Positions 9,907 to 20,733 of a stretch of DNA of 64,000 nt are shown here, in pieces. The notes under the pieces are model-generated. The model made no database searches. It was not told the DNA's origin and saw only the letters and a program-made list of their open reading frames with translations. Source of the stretch: Trichoderma breve (taxonomy: Eukaryota; Ascomycota; Sordariomycetes; Hypocreales; Hypocreaceae). Both the position numbers and the translations under genes were made by a program. Position 1 is the stretch's first letter, and the number at the start of each line of letters is the position of its first letter. The stretch is taken from assembly GCF_028502605.1 (NCBI RefSeq), contig NC_079235.1, positions 4,464,001-4,528,000 of the forward strand. The letters are read 5' to 3'.

Positions 9907-11598
9907 CTATGCTCCAACGACTACAATTTCTCCAAAGAGACGCTCTCGTTTCATGATTAGTGCTGCCAGTAGTATGACACCACCTCCCACTGGCAGCAAG
10001 ATTAGAGCCTGCTGAATGGCCTGAGTGATTGCGTGAACAGCTTGGTTACGCAGCTCGCCGCTGAGCTGCTGAAACAATGTGCTCTGCGCGCCGGACACCG
10101 CATCAACTATTTCTTTATGCGAAAAACTCGTGCCGTCCAGTACTTTTTCCAGGTTTCTGACAGCAACCGATTGAAATATTTGGCCGGCAATAACGAGCGA
10201 GATAAGATTTGAACCAATTTGTGAAAAATTTTGCAGGCTAATGGCGTCTCCAATATCCTTCGGGTCCACAACAAGGGATGCAACGGCATAGCCAATCTGA
10301 AGAGTGAGACCAGTACCGACAGCATTAAGCACGGACAGGCCATAAATGACAGATATGGAAGTCGATGGCTTCAGGTAAGCAACCATAAATGAGCCACCAA
10401 TCGTCAAGAAGACTCCCGAAATGACATATATAGGCATATATCGTTTCACCTTGGATAGTAGACGGCCGGCTGCGAGGTTGAATGTCACTGTGATGATGAC
10501 ATATGGTAATAGGCGGACAGCAGCTTCCAAGGCCGTATCATTGTGAACAAATTGGAAGTATATAGGGAAGAAATAAAGAAAAACAAACATTGTTGCGCTA
10601 TTAGCCGACATGGCCACATATAGCAACAAGTGAGTGCGGGTGAAGAGTAGCTTTATGGGGAACGAACGCGTCTCTGGGGTGGTGAATATGCAAAAGCGTT
10701 GTTGTAAGGCATATCCAATCACCAAAACGCCAAATACGACGAACATGGCGATAGTTCTTCCATCATTCCATGGCCATTGTCCACCAGCCATTGTTAGTGC
10801 TAGTGCAAATGTCGCCCACACAGCTGCTCCGAGGATGAATCCGACGAAGTCAAGACGTAAAAGTCTAGTTCGGATTGAGACACCTTTGACAGGATGCAGT
10901 GGTGGTAATAGGAAAAGATAGATAGGTGTTAAAGCACCACCTATCACTAGGTTGATGTAGAAGGCCCACCGCCATGTCGCAGACGACACTGAAAACGCAC
11001 CACCGACAACTGGACCAAGAACTGCCCCGATGCCCCAACAAAATCCAATCAGGGTAATGTAAGTCCCACGTTCTTTGGGAGTTGTTAAAGATGAAAAATA
11101 GTTGAGGCAACCAAGATAGATACCGGTTCCGCCCATTCCAGCAATGACTCGACCGATAATCATGGCGTTCATATTCGGAGCCGCACCGCAGAGAACAGAA
11201 CCAACTTCGAAGATGATGACTGTGACAATGAACGTCCATTTTAGATTAAAGTTGGTAAAGGCAGCCGTGAGCGGTACGATAACTGCAACGGATCCAAGTG
11301 GAAAGCCGGCCCCTATCCAAGCGAGCTGTTCTATGTGTCCGAGTGCTTCAACTACAGACCCCTGAACATCCGCTGCGATTGTTGTATCAAGGCCATAGAG
11401 GAAGCAGGTGATGTATAGCGAGATGCATACAAGAATCCAACGAAAGCCTTTGATCGGGCGAACATCTCCTTCAGTCTTTTCTGATATCTCTGCAACCTCT
11501 GCTACCTCTTTGTTTTCAACTCGGCTCGAGATCTTGTCGATCGGAATGGTCATTGGCTCGGCAATCGTAGAGTCACTAATTGATTCTGTAGTTGACAT
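9907..11598 (-). CDS. MFS drug:H+ antiporter, 14-TM (DHA2) type
   Basis: A single-exon gene encoding 563 residues, starting at the ATG at 11598. A hydrophilic N-terminus of about 50 residues precedes many hydrophobic segments, enough for 14 transmembrane helices. The antiporter motif C is present as GAVLGPVVGGAF, together with LDTTIAADVQ in helix 1 and NAMIIGRVIAGMGGTG near helix 4. DHA2 proteins export toxins, drugs and secondary metabolites at the plasma membrane and are often found in biosynthetic clusters. Its orientation matches that of the dehydrogenase and the PEP mutase-like enzyme downstream. A role in self-protection or metabolite export is inferred. Specificity cannot be predicted. 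Confidence 0.93.
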   Translation of the reverse strand: MSTTESISDSTIAEPMTIPIDKISSRVENKEVAEVAEISEKTEGDVRPIKGFRWILVCISLYITCFLYGLDTTIAADVQGSVVEALGHIEQLAWIGAGFPLGSVAVIVPLTAAFTNFNLKWTFIVTVIIFEVGSVLCGAAPNMNAMIIGRVIAGMGGTGIYLGCLNYFSSLTTPKERGTYITLIGFCWGIGAVLGPVVGGAFSVSSATWRWAFYINLVIGGALTPIYLFLLPPLHPVKGVSIRTRLLRLDFVGFILGAAVWATFALALTMAGGQWPWNDGRTIAMFVVFGVLVIGYALQQRFCIFTTPETRSFPIKLLFTRTHLLLYVAMSANSATMFVFLYFFPIYFQFVHNDTALEAAVRLLPYVIITVTFNLAAGRLLSKVKRYMPIYVISGVFLTIGGSFMVAYLKPSTSISVIYGLSVLNAVGTGLTLQIGYAVASLVVDPKDIGDAISLQNFSQIGSNLISLVIAGQIFQSVAVRNLEKVLDGTSFSHKEIVDAVSGAQSTLFQQLSGELRNQAVHAITQAIQQALILLPVGGGVILLAALIMKRERLFGEIVVVGA

Positions 11599-12560
11599 GA
11601 TGATGGCGGATATGGGAAATAGGAAGCAAAGAGCCTAGCCGGGAGTTGAGCCACCAGATGATGAGGACACTGAGCTGGGATTTAGGGCTGCTACTTTGCT
11701 ACTATACTATAGAAGATCTTTTATCAATAGATCTGATAGATGTGCCTGTCAAGATCTGGTGGGCACTGAATTAGTAATTATCATTGCATCCTATTGATTT
11801 GAAATCCAAGAGGATCAGGTTGCTAGCACTATCTGGTATGCCGCCTGTCAACATCTTTTACCGTTGCCAGGGGCCAGGCCTAGCGTCGGCAGATGATTGA
11901 GCGATTTGCATCCCAAAACTGATTAAGCAACAGATGGATTTGTAATTTGGGGCTCGACATATAGTATTTGGATACTCCTGTGAGCCAATAGCAATTCTTC
12001 ACCTTTTTCCATTCTTGTTAAAAAAGCGGTTTGTGGATATGCTTATTTGGGTGGGTCGTAGATTGCTTACTATGGTCAGTAGTCCCCCATCTGCTTAGTA
12101 TTGGATCTCTACCGCGTTGTCAATAGGAATTTTTAATTAGGGTTAATAAGCGGTTCGGTTGCCGAAGAGGGGACTTTCCTACAACTAACTGGAGATATGC
12201 GTACTGCATGCACTCTTCTAAAAAACATGGACGGCACAAGATATGATGAGTCCCTCAGGAGCCGCAATCACATGCAGTATTGTCTCTCTGGCAATGCTTT
12301 GTCATGAAACAAGATATTATTAAGTCTGACTACGAATAGCAGATGAAAAATACTTCCAATAATTGCCTTGTATACGAATCATTACTACTCACTAGATTAA
12401 CATCGTCCTCGAAACCGCGGCTTGGGCCGCCAAATGTCATATCACATTAGCATAAAAGACAAATTAGGGATTCTTTGGCACAAGCATAGCACTTTGTGTA
12501 TTCACATGATCTGGGTATATACTCTTACGATATAGATTATTGCACCTCGGCTTTTACAAA
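11599..12560. other. Intergenic region
   Basis: 962 bp between the MFS promoter and the 3' end of the OPT gene. The part at 11690-11760 carries short palindromic runs around agatctgatagatctg-like text. No gene is supported. Confidence 0.5.
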
Positions 12561-15125
12561 TTACCAGTCCTCTCCAGGCAGAGCAATCATGGTGCCCTTC
12601 TTCGTTCCATCAACACCTCCCAATGTCAAAGCAGCATTGACGACACCTGCAAGACCCTCTCCGGCGACGAGGCCAGCAGCAACGGAAAATGCGTAAGTGT
12701 CAAAGTTCTTTGCGTAGTACTTCCTCCACCACCAAGCCGTGATACTACCGAACAGGATAGCACTGCAAAAAAGTTAGCACGAAGCTCCGCACAATAATCA
12801 CATTGGACAACATACTTAGCATATCCACTGTCGACACCCAAGACCCAGGCAACACCGATTGACATCCAGTTGGGGAGGTAATCGCGATACTTCTCACGCG
12901 AACCGACCAAGTAGAAGTTCTTGACGAGCGCCTGGATAGCGCAAACAACACCGCAAACAATGGCGAAAATTCCCGAGGACAATGGGATGGGGAGCTTGGG
13001 GAGGGTCACAGCCTGGGCAACCGCCTGCCAAGCAACGACTGATGGTGCAGAAAATGGGCACTCCTCAATAGTCTGATCGCGGATGCAGGGGTAAGCAGCC
13101 ATGAAAAGGACAAAGATGCCAGGGGCGAGGAAGATGGAGACCAAAGCACCGGTAGCCTGAGCGTAGAACTGCAGCTTAGGGGGAGTTCGGAGAAGGAAAC
13201 CGACACGGAAATCGCTGACCAAGTTGGTGGCGACGTCGGCAGTACCAGAGGCAATGTTACCAGCAATCAAGTTGATACGCTGAGCATCTTGAATGGAATA
13301 GTGTCCCTTGGTGATACCACCGTAAACCAGCTGGGAAGCCTTGGAAGAGGCGGTAAGGGGCGCGGTATCAGTGACGGCTCCTCCGTAGATACTGAGGAAA
13401 GCGAAAATGAGACCCAGGATACAGGCAAGAATAGCCAAGCCAGCATTCATGTGGAATTGAACGTGGCAAACAATGCAAGCAACAACGACAAAGACAAGTG
13501 TTCCAGTCAACCACACCCAGACAGGAACTTGATCCTCTGGAGGGGCAAAGTCTTCCATCAGAGACGACTCTTGATCGGCCTTTGCCGCCTGTTTCTCCAA
13601 GAAAGTGTTGTTCTTGCCGCGAGATTGTAGCACGCCGTTGACGGAACCGGCCATGCTACGCACACCATATTTCAGGCCGTCCCAAACGACACGGATGTGG
13701 ATGAGGAACTCAACCAGACTGTAAACAATAAGAACCATGACACCAGGCCACAACATCCAGTATCGGGGCGAGGCAACCCATCCGGGAGCACCAATACCGC
13801 TCATGCTGCCGAAGTTGACAAGGCCTTCCCACTTGCCTTCACCATAGGGCTTGCCGACACACTCACCATAGTGGACGAGAAGAGGTCCAATCAAACCCCA
13901 GGCAAGAACAGTGCCTACCCACCAAGAGACGGCAGCGTTGAGACCGACAAGAATACCGGAGCCGAAGAAAGCAGGTGTCAGCTGAATATACCAGCCCCAG
14001 TTCTCGATGTTGAGTGCGCCGTTCTTGTATCCACTCCAGATATAGAACCAGGTGAAGATGTGCCAGTTGTGCAAGATGCCATCAGCATACTGGGACACAA
14101 CGATGTGGGTAAAGGCACCCAAAAAGGCATATCCCAGTGCCTTGACTTTGCGCATGGCATCGCTAGCACCGCTGCCGACAGCATGCATCGATCGGACTAT
14201 GTAAAGGTCAGTTTCCGCTCTAATACATACTTATAATGTTTTGCTTCAAGGGGAAGACTCACTCGCAAGAGCTATAGAATAGAAGAGTCAGTTTGTGTTC
14301 TAGTAGATGCTTAAAGGATTTCTTTTCGAGAAGGAAACTCACCAGTGGCAGTAGGTGACGGGAACACCAAGTTCAGTTCACGGGCCACGTTGATAATAAA
14401 GAACTTTCGGAGTGGCACCGCAGCAAAGAGGCCAAAGAAAGCACACACGAGGGTGATAGTAAGGATACGGCCGAAGTCGTCCTTGGGGTTCTCCGACAGC
14501 AAGCTAAGACGGTACATAGCAGGCAGACCAGCCACGAAAAGACCAGCCATACCGCCAGCACCTGTTGCAGAAGCCTGAACGATGGAGTTCTCTTGAGGGC
14601 CGAATCGAGTTCCAATACCGGGGATGCCGGGGAAGATCTTGGTGAGGAAGAGGATAAAACCTGTGAATAGTCGGTCAGCTTGTGCAAACTTAGAGGCCGT
14701 TGTTGAATAATAGAGACGTACCATATCCGAAAATTGCACCAAACATGGTTGCTGGGAATGTGAATCCAGTCTTAAGACCTATTGAAGATATTATTAGGCA
14801 CAATGTCACATTATGAAGTTTCGACTTCCAGCTGCATAGAGTCGAAAGAAACTATCAATTTGAGGACTCCTTGCTTACCCAGATAAACGTTGGAAGCGTT
14901 GACCAGAGAGCCAAGAACGATTCCAGTAAGCACCGCTCGAACTGTCAAGGGGTTGGGCTCGGGCTCGACGCCCTTGATGGCAGGGAAACTAGTAAAGAGA
15001 TCGGTGATGGCCTCATCTTCTTCATCCTCTCCGTCGGACTTGAGGTTGACCTCGACGGACACTCGCTTCTCTTGAACACCGCCGTCGCCCACGTATTCGG
15101 GCTCTGCTGTAGTAGGGACACCCAT
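12561..15125 (-). CDS. Oligopeptide transporter (OPT family, YSL-like clade)
   Basis: Six exons on the minus strand: 15125-14879, 14778-14722, 14660-14343, 14271-14263, 14196-12816 and 12762-12561, total 2214 nt or 737 residues, the usual OPT length. The N-terminus is acidic and cytosolic. The first membrane core reads [17 protein letters not shown], continuing [15 protein letters not shown] across intron 1. The conserved [17 protein letters not shown] region is assembled only if the 9-nt fourth exon (CTCTTGCGA) is included. Later segments include [12 protein letters not shown] and [17 protein letters not shown] proteins import tetra/pentapeptides, glutathione or metal chelates at the plasma membrane, driven by protons. 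All splice phases close. The start is the ATG beginning [12 protein letters not shown]. Confidence 0.93.
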
Positions 15126-18056
15126 GGTGACAACCTTTCTGGGTTTCCTCGCTGCCGCGTTGTTACACAAAGCAACACTGACCGAGTGTCTTGCCGGCGT
15201 CAGTGAAACACTTTTCTGGCAATAGCTGATAATTCTTCAGGGAGAAGAACAGATCGCAGGGGCACCTTGGTATTTAACACGGAAACCCCAATGAGGGCCA
15301 TGGTTGTAACCACCTCATGCCAAGGCGCTGAGATTGTGTCCCCAGAGCCCTCAACCCGGCGTATGACAGATCTCAGATGCACGGGGACCGAAAAATGAAC
15401 CAACTATCACCTCTTTTGGGAGGCACCTTTGTCTACTGTTGCAGTTGTTGGTCATCGTGGATAGGAACTTTTTCTGGCCCTGTTGCCACAATATTGGACG
15501 AAAGCGGGACGATCCCCGTTGCCAACAACAAGACTAGCCAATGGAGGGCTTCCTCCCTCTTTCTTGCTAGCGGGCGTATCAGAATTGCCAAGCGTTCTTT
15601 ATTGGAAAACAATCCGGGCAGATACCTTGCTCTCTCTACAGCTAAGGCGGCCAAGGCCCTCAAGGTATACCGGTGACCTTCACATGGTCTTCCAAGCACA
15701 TAAGTTCCTTGAAAAGCACCAAACAGAACCGCCCATCATGAGATCTAATGTGGCGCGAGTGCAATCTAATGATATTGCCCTGGGCGGCGGCAAAAGAGCC
15801 GTTCTCTCTGCATTTCGCTCGTCTGGGAAGTGGCCGGTACTGGCAAGTTTAGTTAACCCTAGCCTAATAGTGCGTAAATAAGTTCCAAACACTGTCCGTA
15901 ACAGGGATTACCCGCAACAGAGCAGGGATTGGGAGTCATGTCTTCAGCAGGATGCCGACATCGTTACTCGTTCGCCTTCCCTTTTGACCAAGTGGCGGCG
16001 AATCGTACGAAGACTGGTGGACAAATGGGGCGAATTCGTCTGAACTCATTCTCACTCTAATAAGCGGCACTCGGCGCTGTGCTCATTAGCAGCGAGCGGG
16101 CCGTCGACTGTTACTTAGACAGGCGGAAGTTCTTAGGTGTAGACGGTATTGCAGTGAGAGTGAGAGTGCTGATTCGGAGTGTTCCTCATACTCTATCCAT
16201 GTGGTCTCTGCAGGTTGTGTGGTAAGCTCAGATTGTGTGGTTTCATCGCGCTACTCCTCGGACCTTTTAGACGCATCGCGAAGAAACACGGCAGCAACCG
16301 CGTAATACAATGGAGCAGTTTTCGGACCCCGACAGCCGGAGCTGGTGTGGGTGCGTAGAGGGCATCAATAGCTTCAGCCATATGTTGGACTGCTTTGTTA
16401 ACACGGACGATCAACACATAGATTCATCCTCTGGATGTCTTCTCGACCACATGGCTAGTTTGTGTTGTGCATTGTCTTCGTCGCCGAGATGCGGCCACGC
16501 GAGACCGTTGTCACACAGTATGAGAAACAAGGTCCCAATTTACCTTTGTTAAGTTACAGGTCCTTAAAGCAAATAAAGATTAATCAACTAAGCTTAAATT
16601 AGAAAGGCACCCGGCTCTTAAGCCCTTATCCAGCGCCACACCGCTAAGGAACCTTTGGATCTCTTGGCTGACTACTGGCATTTCTGGGGCATTGATAGGG
16701 TGACCTAGGCTGGGAACCTTTGTAAATGCCAAACAATACGAGCGAGTGATAAGCCCGTACGCTGTGGATGCTGACACCAGAAGCGGCAAACCGACATTAC
16801 TCGAACAAGAGCACTGAGTAGCGGCATCTTCCCCGCGGCTGAATTACGGAGCTTGCGGTTTAACGTAAGGTCATTACACGATATTCCGTGTTTCATGACA
16901 GGAAAAGAAAGGTGAACAAGTCAAGAGCTGAACTCGGATCGTTACCTGTTACGTAAATAAGCTTCTTCAGAGTTAACAGACCGCATTAACGCGGGTAGAG
17001 CGTATTCCGGGAGAGAAGCCGTGATCGAGGAGTTTGCGTTGCCACCAACGACTAACCCAACCATTATAACTTGTTCTTGGCAGCTGCAACAGGATATTGC
17101 TTTGCATCGCTGCCCAGAGGCGCCAAGACTAGCTCAAAGTGATGTGTATGGAGAGCTATCAAGCTACGTACCATACGGCGTTTATTGCCCCGTTGCTCGT
17201 ACTTGGTTGCCTCCATTTGTCTTTTCCACTGTGGAGCTCACTAGGGTAATATCATCGCCTTGGGTATCAATCGCGCGAGACGTTCACGACGAATGGTTTG
17301 ACAATGGTGTTTGATATCTCTTATCCAGCAGAGAAAATACGACCACTGACACGCCGTAGCTGAAGACTCCATGCGCGCAAATTTCAGATAAATGCTCGGA
17401 TAAACGGTTCGTGGTGCCACTGAGAAGTAAGCCGAGCCAATTGAGGGCCCTGCTCCCTCCCCAAGTCATGCGTTCAGGTATCCATCTAAGGGGTATTGCC
17501 GCTGGAACTTTTGCTATTAGACACTGATCACCAGTTCACCCAGCGGGAGGAAGTAGCCGGCAGTATGCATGTGATTACTGGTATATTTGCAATACTCCTG
17601 CAGTAGAAAGTAACAACACTGCCTTATAAGGCATTTGTCAAATAGGCGGTTGATTTACCTTTTTGTTTCCCAAGGGAGCTTTGCCCTTACGCTCCCTCGG
17701 AGGTATGCGAGTTAGCCTTGGGCTCTCTATAGACAGAGTACTAGCTGTCAATAACACTATTTCATTACTAGGTAGACGAGAAAAAGCGATCCGTCGTATA
17801 GCATTTAAGTATAGAGAAGTTGGACATTATCAGGTAATCACAATATCGGAGACTACACCATTAATAATGTGAACACTCATTAGACATCTGGTGAGCAACG
17901 TATACTTCATGCACAAGCAACATCTACCATCATGCAAACAGTCACAGCAGTCCATATAGGGTAGAATTTCCCGAATAAATAAATTTTGACCTGGGTTTTC
18001 AAGCTTCTTTAGCTGTCGACTACTGTAAGCTGTCTTGTAGTCTGACCCACGCCGTA
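15126..18056. other. Long gene-poor region (2.9 kb)
   Basis: No convincing gene was found between the OPT gene and the Gly/Tyr repeat gene. Several frames of 60-130 codons occur on both strands (for example 15483-15881 and 17021-17314), but none shows a domain, signal peptide or spliceable continuation. The base composition is not strongly AT-biased, so I see no sign of heavy repeat-induced mutation. It could hold non-coding RNA or degraded sequence. Confidence 0.45.
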
Positions 18057-18287
18057 TTACTCGGGTACCTCTTCCCGCGGATACTTTCCGTAATCAGCGT
18101 ACTTTCCATATCCTCCCTTTGGCGGCGTCGGGGGTTTGTATTTTCCGTAATCGCCGTATTTTCCATATCCTCCGTAGTCTCCATAATCGCCATAGCCGCC
18201 CGGATCAGCATTTGGAGCAGCCTCGGCGACAGGGCTGGCAAGGGCGAATGAGGCCGCGACGAGTAGAGTGGCCCAGATAGCTTTCAT
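18057..18287 (-). CDS. Small secreted Gly/Tyr-rich repeat protein, possible RiPP precursor
   Basis: A 76-residue intronless gene starts at an ATG (18285-18287) and ends at TAA. Residues 1 to about 18 form a signal peptide (MKAIWATLLVAASFALAS), followed by a short Ala/Glu pro-like stretch. The rest is dominated by GYG, DYG and GKY units, including a duplicated segment of the type GGYGKY(G/A)DYGKY separated by KPPTPPK. There are no cysteines, which argues against a typical effector or hydrophobin. It is divergently paired with a UstYa-family gene 1.06 kb away. It could be a secreted cell-wall or antimicrobial Gly/Tyr-rich protein, or the precursor of a Tyr-containing ribosomal peptide. Dibasic KR sites, usual in known UstYa substrates, are absent. 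The coding call is firm; the role is inference. Confidence 0.8.
   Translation of the reverse strand: MKAIWATLLVAASFALASPVAEAAPNADPGGYGDYGDYGGYGKYGDYGKYKPPTPPKGGYGKYADYGKYPREEVPE
18087..18172 (-). repeat. Internal duplication in the Gly/Tyr repeat gene
   Basis: Two DNA segments of about 31 bp (near 18087-18118 and 18142-18172) are near-identical and encode the two copies of the GGYGKY(G/A)DYGKY unit. They are separated by the codons for the proline-rich spacer. This points to expansion by unequal exchange within the gene. Confidence 0.75.
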
Positions 18288-19345
18288 GTTGACGGCTTAT
18301 AACGGTGACTTGGTTTGGTGTGGATGTGAGTCCGAATAGACTGAAGTGACTTTTGATATTACACTTGTTAATGAAAGATCAAGTGATTGCAGGTTCAACC
18401 CGACTTTACTTTTGACGCGGAGGTGATCGTCTTTAAGTACCTATATGATATACCTCATTCAGCTTAATACTCATCTTAATACTCAGCCCTATTCATATCA
18501 TCATTATTTTAGTCATATGTTGGCATTGGAATGATCTATTGCAGATCCCGGGGAAACTTTCCGGCACGCCTGAGAGCCGAAGAATATCGCATATCATTAT
18601 TCGCCTCAATGATGAATACGAAACCTTGAAGGATAGCTTCACGATAGTTGCGTGTGGTTTTCTACTAGTCAATATGCCAAACAACAGCTGGAGGAGCGCC
18701 ACCATTCCATGATTGATCGAGGCTGGCTGATGGTGGGGAAATGCACATGGATGATCCCGCCTCGTGGTTTTCAGCTGCCTCCAGATGCGGCGCAATCACG
18801 ATATTAATGGTGTCAAGATATACGTGCTATCCGTGTCAGCTTGATACCGGAGGCTTTGATCTAGTGTCGGCTAGATCCTAATGCGACTTCAAGTGACGAT
18901 AATTTTCGTCATGGTGTAGTATTATCACAATTGATTATTGGAATGTGGATGAACTTTAAGTAACCGACGGAAAGACCGTGCCGTCCAAGAGCGCCTCGAA
19001 ATCGCCCGGCGAAACTGGCATTGAGATTTTCAATGCTTCCCATCTCATGACAATCATTTCTTGATTCAGATGCACTGGATTGATGATCCAAAGTAAACTT
19101 TTAAAGAAGATCACCGGTTATAAAACGACTCGATTGAGTTTGCAAGCGGAACGCTAGAATTATATAAAACGGCTTAGTTAAGAATATAGGCTTCGCGCTT
19201 GCATCGACGTCATTTGGCTTGAGATGGCAGAATTTTTTTCCGACATAATGAGCTAGCGGACTGCATTGAGAAATACGAGTTTCACTGCTGATACCAGAAT
19301 ATCAGCTTCATCTTTGACATCCTTTGGCTTGACGACATCTGCACA
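18288..19345. other. Divergent promoter region of the Gly/Tyr protein and UstYa genes
   Basis: About 1.06 kb shared upstream region. It contains a TATATAAA box at 19161-19168 for the UstYa gene. Frames of 60-100 codons on the minus strand (18493-18795, 18909-19091) have no domain support. A shared divergent promoter would allow co-expression. Confidence 0.55.
19161..19168 (+). promoter_or_regulatory. TATA box of the UstYa-family gene
   Basis: TATATAAA occurs 178 bp upstream of the ATG at 19346, in the expected orientation. The distance allows a 5' untranslated region of ordinary length. This is inferred from sequence only. Confidence 0.5.
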
Positions 19346-20491
19346 ATGGCCAAGGATCATCTACGCCGGCTTCTTTCCAACGCCTCGGACGAGTCAGATG
19401 AGGAAGGCAGCTTACCTCGACACGTGAACAAAGAAGAATCAAGGAAGAAATACCTTGTTTCGAAATCATTTCTCAAGTCCTGCTGCTTTTTTTTACTATT
19501 CTTAATAGCCTGTGTTCTGTCTTTCTGGGCTGGGACACGTGTGGTTCATGAGGAATCAAATACGGATGAATTGTGCGCAAAACATACGACTCAGTGGTGT
19601 AAGTAGTATGATCCTCTTCTTCCATACAGGATATAATTTGACATATCAAAGCTCCTCTCATCAGAGATGTACCAATTCATTACAGCTTCAAAGAATTCAA
19701 TGGCTCTTTTATGAACGAAGACATTTATCGAAAAGTTGGATCACCAGAGGTTGACAAAGCCTGGGAGGATCTTGGGTCTGACTGTAACTATACCCATGAG
19801 AATTTGATCTCAAGAAGGGATTTTAACTATCTATAGACCGAGCTGGAATTATTTCATACAAAGATGGTCTGGCCAGTGGGTTAGATCCATCATTTGTTCA
19901 ACGAAACGAAAAATACGGCGGGGGCTTCATCGTTAACGTCGAAGGAATGCACCATTTGCATTGTTTGGTAATGCTTCCTCTCATTTACAACTACAAACCA
20001 TTGGTGTTTGGCTTATTAACTGGTTGCATAGAACCTAGTACGCAAAGCTCTCTACTTCAACTACGACCGATACAAAAAGTTAGGGGAGCATGCGTTTGTA
20101 AACGATGACTTTATACTACGCCTACATGTCAGTAAGTATTACCAAACAAATGCAACAAAAATTGAAATTGTGATCAATCAGCTTACCTCCTTAAAGCTCA
20201 CTGCCTAGACACTGTTCGTCAGGTCTTAATGTGCAACGTAGATACAGGTGTGCTCGGACAGGTATGGGTTGATCCGAAGCAGCCAACGGCGTTTCCAGAT
20301 TTTCGCACCAAACACGTTTGCAAAAATTATGACGATATACGTAATTGGGCAGAACACCTTCAGGTGAGCACAAAGATTTAACAGCTGGTGTCCAGGAATT
20401 AATGTGTATCCAGGCTCCACCTCCCGAACAGATCCCCAATGACTACTTGGCTCCCCCAAAACAGGGAGATGTCATAGAATTCACACCCTAA
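19346..20491 (+). CDS. UstYa family oxidase-like protein (DUF3328)
   Basis: Six exons (19346-19598, 19652-19783, 19837-19967, 20032-20131, 20197-20363, 20414-20491) give 861 nt, 286 residues, with every phase closing. A basic cytosolic N-terminus is followed by one membrane helix (about residues 45-65, FLKSCCFFLLFLIACVLSFW), then a lumenal domain with ESPEVDKAWEDLG-like text. Both family motifs HxxHC are present: HHLHC in exon 3 and HVTHC, assembled across the intron between exons 4 and 5. UstYa-type proteins catalyse oxidative cyclisation, chlorination or other C-H chemistry, best known for maturing ribosomal peptides such as ustiloxin, in the secretory pathway. The divergent neighbour is a secreted Tyr-rich repeat protein, a possible substrate. 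UstYa homologues also act in non-peptide pathways. Confidence 0.92.
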
Positions 20492-20733
20492 TAGTGGAAA
20501 TTGCATCATTTAAAGAGGTTTTAATAAGTCATTTGATATAATGAATTGCTTCGGACGTAACATAAACTTATCTTGGCATCACAACGGCAGTGCAATAGGT
20601 CAATCTTCTCGAGCCTTCTGTACGCAAAGTCCCAAGTCACATGTGATGTCGAAGACACATATAGTCAGCCTTATTAGATATGTTAAGTCCTTATATACAT
20701 ATATTTGTAAACACGTTGCTTTTCCCGTTTCCA

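Noticed and set aside
13697..14236. 179-codon plus-strand frame
   Set aside because: It is antisense to the OPT transporter, whose exon phases and conserved residues are firm.
16193..17314. Several 60-100 codon frames in the 15-18 kb gap
   Set aside because: No domains, signal peptides or consistent splice sites. Length alone is what chance gives at this base composition.
18380..18410. tRNA-like B-box word (ggttcaacccg)
   Set aside because: No A-box or cloverleaf could be built around it. I found no other tRNA candidate, but a proper tRNA scan was not possible by eye.
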